Below, one piece after another: positions 1 to 6,700 of a stretch of DNA of 15,793 nt. The number at the start of each line of letters is the position of its first letter. The stretch's first letter is position 1. The DNA is from Chlorobium sp. (lineage in GTDB: Bacteria; Bacteroidota; Chlorobiia; Chlorobiales; Chlorobiaceae), in NCBI GenBank assembly GCA_028278005.1, contig JANQFD010000092.1, positions 1-15,793 of the forward strand, given 5' to 3'. The position numbers and the translations under genes were made by a program. The notes under the pieces were generated by a model, which made no database searches, had not been told where the DNA came from, and saw only the letters and a program-made list of their open reading frames with translations.

Positions 1-1181
1 TGAAAGTCGGCAAGGTCGACAGAGCCGTTGACTGAAGCCTCGATATAAGGATCGGAAACCGGTGTTCGCACTGCCAGGCTCATGGTAAACGGTTCACCAT
101 CTATTGAAAGGCTGAGTTTCGGGACGGAAATTGTAGTCTTGTCGGCATCTCCTCCCGGATTTACCACGCTACCCCTGAAACCGACCTTTTGCGCTTTTAC
201 CGCAACGCCCTGGTAGCCGAAACTGCCATTGTCGACAGCCACGTCGATCCTGAATGCCGGTAGCTGCCCTTCTGCGTACAGACCTTTCACATGCCCTGAC
301 AAGGCCATTTCTCCTTCAGCATCGAGTTTCTCGTAATTGTTGCTGTATATAGCCGGCAAAAGAGAAAGAAACTCCTTCAATGCCGCTTTATCAGCTTTAA
401 AATCAAGATCGGTGTTGACTGCAGAATCGAGCAGGGAAACTGTCCCGTTGAAAACAATATCGAGATCGTTCAACCCGAGACGATTATCCTCGAGCGTGAA
501 CTTCCTTTTTTCAAGATCCGCATCAATTTTTGCATTGAATGATGTTCGGGATTCCTGAATCAGGGGCAGTCCACCCAGTGAAACAGTAAGCTTATTTACG
601 GCATTCCTGGTCACAAGCGTTGACGATTTTCCATCCAGACGGCCTCTCATTTCATGGTTCAAACCATCGATAACAACACTGTTGCCTTTTGTACTGTCAT
701 ACATTGCGATGAATCCTTCCCTGATCCTGAAATCACGAAGGGAAAGACTGAGCCGCGAGGTGTCCCGGACCGTTTCAGTATCGTCTGTCGCCGGAAAAAT
801 ATCCCAGTTGCTGTTGCCGGCACTGTCTTTTCTGATCATTATTCTCGGACGATCGACCCTCACGGAATGAACCTTGAACTCACCTGTAAACAGTGACAGC
901 GCATCAAAAGCAACCGAAAACCTGTCTGCAATGGCAAGAGTATCTCTGCTTTCAGGTTCTTTTCCCAAAACCCGGATATCTCCAAGCATCACACTTACAC
1001 CGGGGAATGCCTGAAAAAGCGATATATCCGCTCTATCGTAATCCACCCTTGCATCGACAGAATTGTTAAGCATCTGTTTTATGTAACCACCCAGACGTGG
1101 CTTCATGAACTGAAGAGAAAAGACAATAACTGCTGTCAGCAACACAAGGAAAACGAGAAAAATCTTGAGAAACTTGTTCAT
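1..1181 (-). CDS. AsmA-family envelope protein, N-terminal part (runs off the left edge)
   Basis: Translation on the minus strand from ATG at 1181 stays open for 393 complete codons to the window edge, so the C-terminus is missing. The first 25 or so residues (MNKFLKIFLVFLVLLTAVIV...) form one hydrophobic membrane anchor. The rest looks periplasmic and beta-rich and carries hallmarks of AsmA proteins: an early QAFPGVSVMLGDIRV segment, VHSVRVDRPRIMI, then a 'NSNWDIFP' motif like the family's 'x-NWD' signature. Established for the family: AsmA-like proteins are inner-membrane-anchored and implicated in outer-membrane assembly and phospholipid transport. The role here is inferred from that family. 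No clear Shine-Dalgarno site stands before the ATG except AAGAAG directly abutting it. The gene is divergent from trmH with a 145-nt gap in which I found no convincing promoter. No frameshift was seen in the segments translated by hand. Confidence 0.85.
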   Translation of the reverse strand, partial: MNKFLKIFLVFLVLLTAVIVFSLQFMKPRLGGYIKQMLNNSVDARVDYDRADISLFQAFPGVSVMLGDIRVLGKEPESRDTLAIADRFSVAFDALSLFTGEFKVHSVRVDRPRIMIRKDSAGNSNWDIFPATDDTETVRDTSRLSLSLRDFRIREGFIAMYDSTKGNSVVIDGLNHEMRGRLDGKSSTLVTRNAVNKLTVSLGGLPLIQESRTSFNAKIDADLEKRKFTLEDNRLGLNDLDIVFNGTVSLLDSAVNTDLDFKADKAALKEFLSLLPAIYSNNYEKLDAEGEMALSGHVKGLYAEGQLPAFRIDVAVDNGSFGYQGVAVKAQKVGFRGSVVNPGGDADKTTISVPKLSLSIDGEPFTMSLAVRTPVSDPYIEASVNGSVDLADF

Positions 1182-1326
1182 CTTCTTGATATTAAACGGA
1201 TTGCGGCTTTTGATACAATACAGGACATCCAAGTTTATAACCGCTTTTTGTCTGTAAACGATCACTCAAGGGCATGTAAACCTCCGGGATATAAATTCTC
1301 GTAAACAAAACAAAAGAATACAGTTT

Positions 1327-1977
1327 TTGATCAGCGCCGAACGATTTGAGAAAATCAAAACGCTCCTTTCATACCGCCAGCCCGACCTGACGGTATTGAT
1401 GGACAATGTGAACAAACCGCATAACCTCTCAGCCATTGTCAGAAGCTGCGATGCCGTCGGCATAGAAACTGTTCACGCTGTTTCGACGGACGATGTTATA
1501 AAAGACCGTCAGCGTGCGGCAAGGGGGGCCAACAAGTGGGTCAATCTTGTCCTGCATGACGATATAAACCATGCCTGTGCAGCACTCAGAAAACAGGGGA
1601 TGCAGATTCTTGTCGCCCATTTCAAGGAAGGCGCTGTCAACTTCCGGTCAATCGATTATACCGTACCTACAGCCATTGTGATGGGAGCGGAGCTTTACGG
1701 GCCTTCCAGCAGTGCAGTTTCCAAAGCGGATCATCTCATCTACGTACCAATGCATGGCATGGTCGAGTCGCTCAACGTCTCTGTTGCAGCTGCAATTATT
1801 CTGTTCGAGGCACAACGGCAGAGAACGGATGCAGGGCTCTACAATGAACCGAGGCTCAAGCCCGGCGACATTAAAAAACGTCTGTTCGAACTTGCTTATC
1901 CCTCAGTCAGTAAAAAACTGAGAGAGCAAGCCCGGAGTTATCCCGAACTTGACGATAAGGGCAACATCATTCGATAA
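1327..1977 (+). CDS. trmH: tRNA (guanosine(18)-2'-O)-methyltransferase TrmH (SpoU family)
   Basis: This 216-residue SPOUT-class enzyme is expected to transfer a methyl group from S-adenosylmethionine to the 2'-OH of G18 in the D-loop of tRNAs. It aligns from end to end with E. coli TrmH as I remember it: RRQPDLTV-like YRQPDLTVLMDNV near residue 18, NKPHNLSAIVRSCDAVG at about 29-45 with the conserved Asn and Arg of motif 1, GMQILVAHF, then AIVMGAELYG (motif 2), and VPMHGMVESLNVSVAAAI (motif 3, the knotted SAM-binding end). The C-terminal helical extension ending in PELDDKGNI is also TrmH-like and argues against RlmB or TrmL. The start is TTG, because no in-frame ATG or GTG precedes the conserved N-terminus and the alignment begins within four residues of it. 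No Shine-Dalgarno is visible. Weak initiation would suit a low-abundance RNA modifier. Confidence 0.93.
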   Translation: MISAERFEKIKTLLSYRQPDLTVLMDNVNKPHNLSAIVRSCDAVGIETVHAVSTDDVIKDRQRAARGANKWVNLVLHDDINHACAALRKQGMQILVAHFKEGAVNFRSIDYTVPTAIVMGAELYGPSSSAVSKADHLIYVPMHGMVESLNVSVAAAIILFEAQRQRTDAGLYNEPRLKPGDIKKRLFELAYPSVSKKLREQARSYPELDDKGNIIR

Positions 1978-1992
1978 TCCTATCTCTCCCAA

Positions 1993-2027
1993 ACCGGGCG
2001 TTTGTGCCCATGATCCCGAAACCCGGT
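1993..2027. other. Inverted repeat in the convergent gap after trmH
   Basis: ACCGGG at 1993-1998 pairs with CCCGGT at 2022-2027, and a smaller GGGC/GCCC hairpin (1996-1999 with 2006-2009) competes with it. It lies between trmH and the convergent hypothetical gene, where a bidirectional terminator would be expected. No T-run follows directly on either strand, so intrinsic termination is only a guess. Confidence 0.3.
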
Positions 2028-2073
2028 CCCTGATTGGTATCTTTCGCCTTTTTCTGTTCTTTCGGTTCATTAT

Positions 2074-2436
2074 TCAGGTTTGGTCCCTGTTTTCCCCGGA
2101 GATAAAACAGGTATAACATCCGGCTCCCTGTTGCGATCCAAGATGATTATGCAGTGCTTTCAGGAGATCTTCTATTTCTTTCAGCAGGTGGCGGTGTTCA
2201 AAGGCAAGGGATATGAGAAACAGCGGAAAAGTTATGTGCTCCCGTCTCAGTTTTTTTAAAACATTGCCCATGGCTCTGGTTACATGGGGAAACCAGTGTG
2301 TATCAACGGTCTTTTTTTCATCCCCTTTTTTGGCGCAACCCGAAGATTTGTAATCGCATGAAAAAAAGAAATCACTATTTTCCGTCCATTCGATAACTAT
2401 ACGGTAGGGTTTAACCTTCTGTTCCACTCTTGACAT
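2074..2436 (-). CDS. Hypothetical protein, 120 residues, four cysteines
   Basis: I do not recognise this family. The ATG at 2436 gives 120 residues. The reading frame extends further, to a TTG at 2544, but a TATAAT box at 2479-2484 on the same strand lies inside that extension, so I chose the ATG. Visible features are a beta-like start (PYRIVIEWTENSDFFFSC), two cysteine pairs (C27/C34 and C107/C110, the latter in CYTC), a histidine-containing HWFPH at 47-51, and a predicted helical middle with a hydrophobic FPLFLISLAF run at 70-79. The cysteines could bind a metal or form disulfides. There is no signal peptide and no good Shine-Dalgarno. The YRIVIEW opening recalls HicB-like proteins, but the rest does not fit. 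It converges on trmH and sits beside a MITE-like element. That it is a real gene is likely but not certain. Confidence 0.5.
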   Translation of the reverse strand: MSRVEQKVKPYRIVIEWTENSDFFFSCDYKSSGCAKKGDEKKTVDTHWFPHVTRAMGNVLKKLRREHITFPLFLISLAFEHRHLLKEIEDLLKALHNHLGSQQGAGCYTCFISGENRDQT

Positions 2437-2478
2437 AGATATCTGAAAGAATAAACTACCTGACGCCTTTACCAATGC

Positions 2479-2484
2479 ATTATA
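2479..2484 (-). promoter_or_regulatory. Possible -10 box for the four-cysteine hypothetical gene
   Basis: The minus strand reads TATAAT here, 42 nt upstream of the ATG at 2436, which would leave a leader of about 35 nt. The -35 position (GTCAAG, 17-nt spacing) matches the consensus poorly, so the call rests on the perfect -10 hexamer and its placement. Confidence 0.35.
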
Positions 2485-2586
2485 TACAAAGGATCGGCAA
2501 ACTTGACCAGACTCGAGTGTTAAAGTTCTGTTAACTACCGCCAATCATGCTCCTTTTCATGCAAGGGAAAGGCACATTCATCATAA

Positions 2587-2692
2587 GGGCATCTCTAAAA
2601 ACTTATTGCGTGCCCAAATTGCTGCGTTATCCCGACTTGTCGGGACACTCTCCCGATGCAATCGGGACTCATGACACTTTGTAGAGGTACCC
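2587..2692. mobile_element. MITE-like non-coding element, 106 bp, with 4-bp target duplication
   Basis: The left end (GGGCATCTCTAAAAACT) and the reverse complement of the right end (GGGTACCTCTACAAAGT) match at 13 of 17 positions, forming imperfect terminal inverted repeats. The element is flanked on both sides by ATAA (2583-2586 and 2693-2696), as expected for a 4-bp target-site duplication. Inside are two perfect short hairpins: CCCGAC-TT-GTCGGG (2631-2644) and CCCGAT-GCA-ATCGGG (2652-2666). It encodes no protein, so any movement would need a transposase supplied elsewhere. A 4-bp duplication is compatible with IS5-type transposases, but that link is inference. It lies 32 nt upstream of the beta-propeller gene and may have changed that gene's promoter. 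Alternatively it is a REP/BIME-like repeat, but the end repeats plus duplication favour a MITE. Confidence 0.65.
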
Positions 2693-2724
2693 ATAATAGA
2701 CAACATTGAAACCGTAACAACAAC

Positions 2725-3588
2725 ATGAGGCTTTTTTTCTTTTTCTTGTTTGCGGCGCTCGTAAACTTTGCGCTTCCAGGTTCTGCAGACATGGTGCCTG
2801 CTGATGAACCTTTAAGCCTCGAACCGGTCGGTCATGTAGGAAAATCCGGAGGTCAGGAGATTTCCGGGCTGGTAAAAAGCCGGCTCCACAACAATGTTTT
2901 CTGGGCAATAAACGATTCCGGACATCCTGCGGCACTTGTCCCGCTCAATCCTCAGGGAGATGTGGTTTCAGGCAGAATGATACCTGTACCGGGCGCAAGG
3001 AATATCGACTGGGAATCTCTCGCTGCCGACCGGTCGGGCAAACTGTATATTTGTGATGTGGGAAATAATTTCAGCCGCAGAAAAGAGCTGCAGATCTATG
3101 TTCTCGATGAACCCTCACCGGACAGTTCATCTGCTTCGCGTCCTGAAGTACTCAGGATTCGATATCCAGACCAGCAAAACACCTCTGCTCCCAAACTGAT
3201 CCATGATTGTGAAGCGGCATTTATATACCGGAAAAAACTCTATCTCTTGACGAAACGACTGAGCGATGCTGCAACCGCCCTGTATCGCCTTGATTCCGGA
3301 AATATCAACACGGTAAACACACTCACCCATATTACGACTTACCCTATCGGCGGGTATGTGACCGGAGCAGATATCTCTCCTGATCAGAAAATGCTGGCTG
3401 TTTTAACCTATCAGTCCCTGTGGATTTTATATGATTTCAAAAATGACGATTTCTTTACAGGAAAAAAGAAAGTAATTCCCCTGAAAGGAGCAGGGCAGAT
3501 TGAATCAATTGCATTCACATCGGCGGGGAATCTCATGTTGATTAACGAGTCAGACAATGAAATTTTCACCGTCAGTCTCGATATGTGA
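2725..3588 (+). CDS. Secreted beta-propeller-like protein of unknown function
   Basis: The 287-residue product starts with a clear signal peptide: MRL, an F/L-rich core to about residue 17, and a likely cleavage after A21 (PGSA). The mature part has repeating beta-strand motifs of the propeller type: NNVFWAINDSGHPAAL (56-71), NIDWESLAADRSGKLYICDV (93-112) followed by GNN, HDCEAAFIYRKKLYLLTK (160-177), YVTGADISPDQKMLAVLTY (211-229), and a terminal NLMLINESDNEIFTVSL. The acidic DWESLA...CDVGNN block resembles a group of exported propeller proteins in Bacteroidetes and Chlorobi whose function I do not know; metal or ligand binding by those acidic loops is a guess. No catalytic signature was recognised. 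The ATG at 2725 has no Shine-Dalgarno, but the signal peptide begins exactly there. The MITE-like element ends 32 nt upstream. Confidence 0.8.
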   Translation: MRLFFFFLFAALVNFALPGSADMVPADEPLSLEPVGHVGKSGGQEISGLVKSRLHNNVFWAINDSGHPAALVPLNPQGDVVSGRMIPVPGARNIDWESLAADRSGKLYICDVGNNFSRRKELQIYVLDEPSPDSSSASRPEVLRIRYPDQQNTSAPKLIHDCEAAFIYRKKLYLLTKRLSDAATALYRLDSGNINTVNTLTHITTYPIGGYVTGADISPDQKMLAVLTYQSLWILYDFKNDDFFTGKKKVIPLKGAGQIESIAFTSAGNLMLINESDNEIFTVSLDM

Positions 3589-3623
3589 ATAGTGGAAATG
3601 CTCGAAGCCGATTAACCTCAGCC

Positions 3624-3836
3624 TCATTTCCCGGTCAGGATAATCTCAATCACTTCTGCCCCTTTTTCGAGGACCTGTATATCTTCATGTAATGCGCTAA
3701 GGATTTCTTCGACCCGCTGATGATCATCCGATCCCAGGTTGGAGCTGTAAACTTTGTCTGACCTCATTTCCCGGACGGTTTTATGCACTGCTTCCAGTTC
3801 ACTCTGGAGCTTTTTCACTTTTCCATTTGGTGACAT
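3624..3836 (-). CDS. Small hypothetical protein, 70 residues, predicted coiled coil
   Basis: The ATG at 3836 is preceded by GGAG (minus strand, 3843-3846) at 6-nt spacing, the best Shine-Dalgarno of the small genes here. It is therefore preferred over an in-frame TTG at 3860. The 70-residue product is highly charged and helical. An N-terminal stretch (KVKKLQSELEAVHKTVREM) has heptad-like hydrophobic spacing, followed by a short polar break and a second helix (DDHQRVEEILSALHEDIQVL) ending in hydrophobic EVIEIILTG. There are no cysteines, signal peptide or recognised domain. It could oligomerise or act as a small adaptor, but no function can be assigned. It converges on the beta-propeller gene with a 35-nt gap. 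A perfect palindrome at 3862-3882, just upstream of its start, suggests regulated expression. Confidence 0.65.
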   Translation of the reverse strand: MSPNGKVKKLQSELEAVHKTVREMRSDKVYSSNLGSDDHQRVEEILSALHEDIQVLEKGAEVIEIILTGK

Positions 3837-3861
3837 GATATTCTCCGGCTGTTTATACAAT

Positions 3862-3882
3862 ACATGTTTCTGACAAACATGT
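3862..3882. promoter_or_regulatory. Perfect palindrome, candidate operator of the 70-residue gene
   Basis: ACATGTTT (3862-3869) and AAACATGT (3875-3882) form perfect 8-bp arms around CTGAC. The site begins 26 nt upstream of the minus-strand ATG at 3836, where a promoter and a dimeric regulator's site would be expected. It could also fold in RNA. The minus strand reads TTGTCA across the centre and TATAAA 13 nt later, too short a spacing for a standard promoter. Confidence 0.45.
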
Positions 3883-4021
3883 TCCTACCGACTATAAGGC
3901 AACTTCCATACCAATCGGTTTTAACTGTTTTTTTTAGTCATAGCAGAGATGAACTGTAGTGAATTGATACTGATTTTCTCAAGATCGCGCACCTGTGCCA
4001 TTATTGCAGAGCACCTTGATC

Positions 4022-4075
4022 CTCCGAAGACACCGCTGCCACCGGCAGGGCACGCCGGCAGCACCCTCTGCGGAG
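4022..4075. other. Long nested hairpin upstream of the NtrC-type regulator
   Basis: An outer stem CTCCG (4022-4026) pairs with CGGAG (4071-4075). An inner GCTGCC (4035-4040) pairs with GGCAGC (4057-4062). The two 8-nt internal-loop strands are of equal length and contain three further pairs (AGA with TCT), and GGC/GCC may pair inside the apex. Such symmetry suggests a folded RNA or cruciform rather than chance. No T-run follows, so it is not an obvious intrinsic terminator. If the regulator's promoter is at 4088-4116, this structure lies upstream of that transcript, so it would belong to another RNA or act as DNA. The stretch 3837-4152 otherwise holds no supportable gene. Confidence 0.4.
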
Positions 4076-4087
4076 AAACGGAGAGGT

Positions 4088-4116
4088 TTGTTTCGCTATA
4101 CGTTGCGTTATATATT
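4088..4116 (+). promoter_or_regulatory. Sigma70-like promoter of the response regulator gene
   Basis: TTGTTT (4088-4093) and TATATT (4111-4116) are separated by 17 nt. The -10 matches five of six consensus bases and the -35 has the TTG core. The predicted transcription start near 4123 leaves a leader of about 30 nt to the ATG at 4153, which supports that start codon over the TTG at 4135. Confidence 0.5.
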
Positions 4117-4118
4117 AA

Positions 4119-4142
4119 GTAAACAGACAAAACTTTGTTTAC
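4119..4142. promoter_or_regulatory. Palindrome at the transcription start of the regulator gene
   Basis: GTAAACA (4119-4125) and TGTTTAC (4136-4142) are perfect 7-bp arms around a 10-nt centre. It sits just downstream of the predicted -10 box and ends 10 nt before the ATG, a suitable place for a repressor or autoregulatory site, or for a leader hairpin that could limit translation. No Shine-Dalgarno is present in this leader. Confidence 0.45.
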
Positions 4143-4152
4143 CCTGCCCCCA

Positions 4153-5646
4153 ATGAGCACACAGCAAGAAAAACCCAATGTCCTGATAGCTGACGACAGC
4201 TCCGTTATGCGGACGCTCATAAGTCATTTCATCACCAAGCTTGGCTACAATGCACTGACTGCAAACGACGGGGATGCCTGCATCCAGACGCTTAATTCGG
4301 AAAAAATCGATCTGCTCCTCCTGGATCTGAACATGCCCGGAAAGAACGGCATGGAGGTGCTTTCCTATCTCCAGGCAAGCGACATGGCATTGCCTGTTAT
4401 CATGATTACCGCTTCCGATGATATCAGCCAGGCTGTTCAGTGCATTAAGATGGGTGCCTACGAATACCTTACGAAGCCGGTAAAGAACGATCGTCTTGAA
4501 ATAACGGTAAGCAATGCGCTTTCAGAACTAAGCCTGAAAAAAAAGGTCAAGCTTCTTGAAAAGGAACTCAAGCAGCAAAATATTTTCAGACGTATCTATG
4601 GAGAAAGCCCTGCCCTTAAAAAGTGCATTGAACAGGCAATGCATGTGATGGAAACAGAAGTGAACGTGCTTGTTGTCGGAGAAAGCGGAACAGGGAAAGA
4701 ATTGTTCGCGCAGGCCATACACAGTGGCAGCAAAAGAAAAAACGGCCCTTTTGTCACCATTAACTGCGCTGCAATCACCAATGAACTTGCAGACAGCCTG
4801 CTTTTCGGTCATGTCAAGGGATCGTTTACAGGCGCCAACAGCGACCATACCGGATTTTTTGAGCAAGCTGACGGAGGAACTATTTTTCTCGATGAAATCG
4901 GAGATATGAACCTTGACATTCAGGCGAAGGTTCTTCGCGTGCTTCAGGAAAGAAAAATAAGGCGGGTCGGCGAGAAAAAAGAGAGGAACGTTGATTTCCG
5001 GCTCGTTTCTGCAACACACAAGGACTTTTCAGGTGCCATCAAAAACGAAATGTTTCGTGCCGACCTGTATTACCGTCTTGAAGAATACCCTCTCTTCATT
5101 CCTCCTCTCAGGGAACGCCGGGAAGACATCCCTCTTCTTGCAAATCATTTTCTTGAAAGCTTTTGCATTGCCAACAACATAGAGCCGCTGACATTCAGCC
5201 CTGACGTCCTCGATAAACTTTCAGAGTATCACTGGCCCGGAAACATTCGTGAGCTCCAGAATATCGTCAGAAGAGCAGCTATCAACCGAAGCGGAAGTGA
5301 AATCACGTCCGTCCCGCACCTTGCACAGCATCCCGTTCAGGAGGAAACTGTTGAACAACAATCATCGGTCCCGCCTCCAGCGACAGAACCGCCTTCTTTC
5401 AGCGAAGCTGCAGAGACGCCTGTATCGCCCCCTCTATCATCTGTTCCTGCTGCGGCAAACGGAGGGAAGGAACTGCTGCTGAAAAATGCGGAACTTCAGG
5501 CTATCATGAAAGCATACGAGCTTACAGGGGGAAATCAGACCAAAACCGCCGAGCTACTGGGCATAAGCCGCTCATCGCTCTATCGCAAGCTGAGAAAATA
5601 CGGTATCGAAAAAAACCTTTCGTTATCCGTAACCAAAGATCTCTAA
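4153..5646 (+). CDS. NtrC-type response regulator, sigma54 activator
   Basis: The 497-residue protein has the full three-domain layout. The receiver domain (8-122) has the acidic pair D14/D15, phospho-acceptor D58 in LLLLDLNMPG, T86 and K108. A short linker helix follows (127-143). The AAA+ sigma54-interaction domain (about 148-380) has Walker A GESGTGKE (176-183), a sigma54-contacting loop written GSFTGA (223-228) instead of the usual GAFTGA, Walker B GGTIFLDEI (241-249), arginine-finger candidates R302/R308 and WPGNIREL. A Pro/Glu/Ser-rich linker (391-438) leads to a Fis-type helix-turn-helix (447-484, GNQTKTAELLGISRSSLYRK). It should drive sigma54 promoters when phosphorylated. No histidine kinase is nearby, so the partner and targets are unknown. 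I chose the ATG at 4153 from promoter placement; an in-frame TTG at 4135 would add six residues. It converges on trxB with a 27-nt gap. Confidence 0.92.
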   Translation: MSTQQEKPNVLIADDSSVMRTLISHFITKLGYNALTANDGDACIQTLNSEKIDLLLLDLNMPGKNGMEVLSYLQASDMALPVIMITASDDISQAVQCIKMGAYEYLTKPVKNDRLEITVSNALSELSLKKKVKLLEKELKQQNIFRRIYGESPALKKCIEQAMHVMETEVNVLVVGESGTGKELFAQAIHSGSKRKNGPFVTINCAAITNELADSLLFGHVKGSFTGANSDHTGFFEQADGGTIFLDEIGDMNLDIQAKVLRVLQERKIRRVGEKKERNVDFRLVSATHKDFSGAIKNEMFRADLYYRLEEYPLFIPPLRERREDIPLLANHFLESFCIANNIEPLTFSPDVLDKLSEYHWPGNIRELQNIVRRAAINRSGSEITSVPHLAQHPVQEETVEQQSSVPPPATEPPSFSEAAETPVSPPLSSVPAAANGGKELLLKNAELQAIMKAYELTGGNQTKTAELLGISRSSLYRKLRKYGIEKNLSLSVTKDL

Positions 5647-5673
5647 GGCAGCGAACCGGCTCCGTTCGATGTT

Positions 5674-6609
5674 CTACCGTATCGATTCGAGGTATTTTTC
5701 CGCATCCAGAGCAGCCATACAACCGCTTCCAGCAGCCGTTATTGCCTGACGATAGGTATAATCCTGTACGTCGCCGCAGGCAAAGACTCCCGGCACGTTA
5801 GTCTCGCTCGAGTTTTTACTGGTTTCGATATAACCGTATTCGTCGATGTTGAGCTGCCGTTCGAAAATCTTCGAGTTCGGTGCGTGGCCGATCGCTATAA
5901 AAACACCGTCACAAGCGTGCTCCGTCAGCTCCCCGGTTTTGACGTTTTTCAGCCTGATACCGGTAACCTTCTGTCCGTCACCAAGTATTTCATCAACTAC
6001 CTGATTCAACTCAAGAGCGATTTTCGGATTCTTTTCAACCCTCAGGCTCATGATCCTCGATGCACGAAACTCCTCCCGCCGGTGAACCACCGTTACTTTC
6101 GACGCAAAACGGGTCAGGAAAAAAGCCTCCTCCATAGCTGTATCGCCCCCGCCAATGACAAATACATTGCTGTCCTTGAAGAAAAAGCCGTCACATGTCG
6201 CGCATGCCGAAACCCCTCTTCCGCGGTATTTTTCCTCGGAGGGCAGCCCCAGCCACTTTGCATTGGCCCCGGTAGCGATAATCAGCGTCTTTGTCAGGAG
6301 TTCGCAATCTCCGCCAAGATTGATACAAAAAGGGCTTCTGGACAGATCGACCTCCGTGACGCTTCCACCGACGAATTCTGTGCCGAACCTTTCGGCTTGT
6401 TCACGAAACCGGCCCATCATCTCGGGCCCGTTTATTCCTTCAGGAAAACCCGGATAGTTTTCTATATCCGTTGTAATCATCAGCTGCCCGCCGGGCTGCT
6501 CCCCGTCGACAACAAGAGGCTTGAGATTAGCCCTGCTCGCATATATAGCCGCCGTAAGGCCGGCGGGACCTGTGCCGATGATCACCACATCTCGGGTCTC
6601 ATTCTCCAT
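5674..6609 (-). CDS. trxB: Thioredoxin reductase (NADPH)
   Basis: This 311-residue flavoenzyme passes electrons from NADPH through FAD and a redox disulfide to thioredoxin in the cytoplasm. Visible are the N-terminal FAD-binding GTGPAG (12-17), GGQLMITTDIENYPGFP (40-56), the redox-active CATC (C136/C139), the NADPH-binding GGGDTAMEEA (153-162) with HRREEFRAS (176-184), whose arginines contact the NADPH phosphate, and the C-terminal FAD motif GVFACGDVQD (274-283). The length is normal for the low-molecular-weight bacterial enzyme. The ATG at 6609 has AGGA close upstream on the minus strand (about 2-3 nt spacing). It lies 104 nt downstream of trxA on the same strand, so the enzyme and its substrate probably share a transcript, with a hairpin between them that may reduce trxB expression. 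Confidence 0.96.
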   Translation of the reverse strand: MENETRDVVIIGTGPAGLTAAIYASRANLKPLVVDGEQPGGQLMITTDIENYPGFPEGINGPEMMGRFREQAERFGTEFVGGSVTEVDLSRSPFCINLGGDCELLTKTLIIATGANAKWLGLPSEEKYRGRGVSACATCDGFFFKDSNVFVIGGGDTAMEEAFFLTRFASKVTVVHRREEFRASRIMSLRVEKNPKIALELNQVVDEILGDGQKVTGIRLKNVKTGELTEHACDGVFIAIGHAPNSKIFERQLNIDEYGYIETSKNSSETNVPGVFACGDVQDYTYRQAITAAGSGCMAALDAEKYLESIR

Positions 6610-6678
6610 TTTCCTGCGTTACTTTTTTTATGGATGTGATGCAATACTCCTCATGAGAAAATGCTGCAGTGCCGGGAA

Positions 6679-6700
6679 AACCGGAGCATCCGCTCCGGTT
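6679..6700 (-). terminator. Perfect 9-bp hairpin between trxA and trxB (attenuator or weak terminator)
   Basis: AACCGGAGC (6679-6687) and GCTCCGGTT (6692-6700) pair perfectly around a 4-nt loop, 14 nt downstream of the trxA stop codon. On the minus-strand transcript the stem is followed by only a short T-run (TTTT, overlapping the stem end) and then CCCGGC. It may therefore be a leaky terminator or a 3'-end stabiliser that lowers trxB relative to trxA. Confidence 0.55.

Noticed and set aside
2503..2508. TTGACC on the plus strand as a -35 box
   Set aside because: No acceptable -10 box follows at 16-18 nt, and the next plus-strand gene is over 200 nt away.
2436..2544. Longer version of the four-cysteine protein starting at TTG 2544
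   Set aside because: The extension covers a TATAAT box placed correctly for the downstream ATG, and the extra 36 residues show no conserved feature.
3921..4220. 99-codon minus-strand frame ending in a plausible 26-residue tail (MAQVRDLEKISINSLQFISA...)
   Set aside because: It overlaps the promoter and start of the regulator gene and crosses the nested hairpin, and no ribosome site fits either the long or the 26-residue version. The tail looks somewhat protein-like, so a decayed gene remnant cannot be excluded.
5884..6639. 251-codon plus-strand frame opposite trxB
   Set aside because: It is fully antisense to a well-supported flavoenzyme, its composition looks like a reverse-strand shadow, and no domain was recognised.
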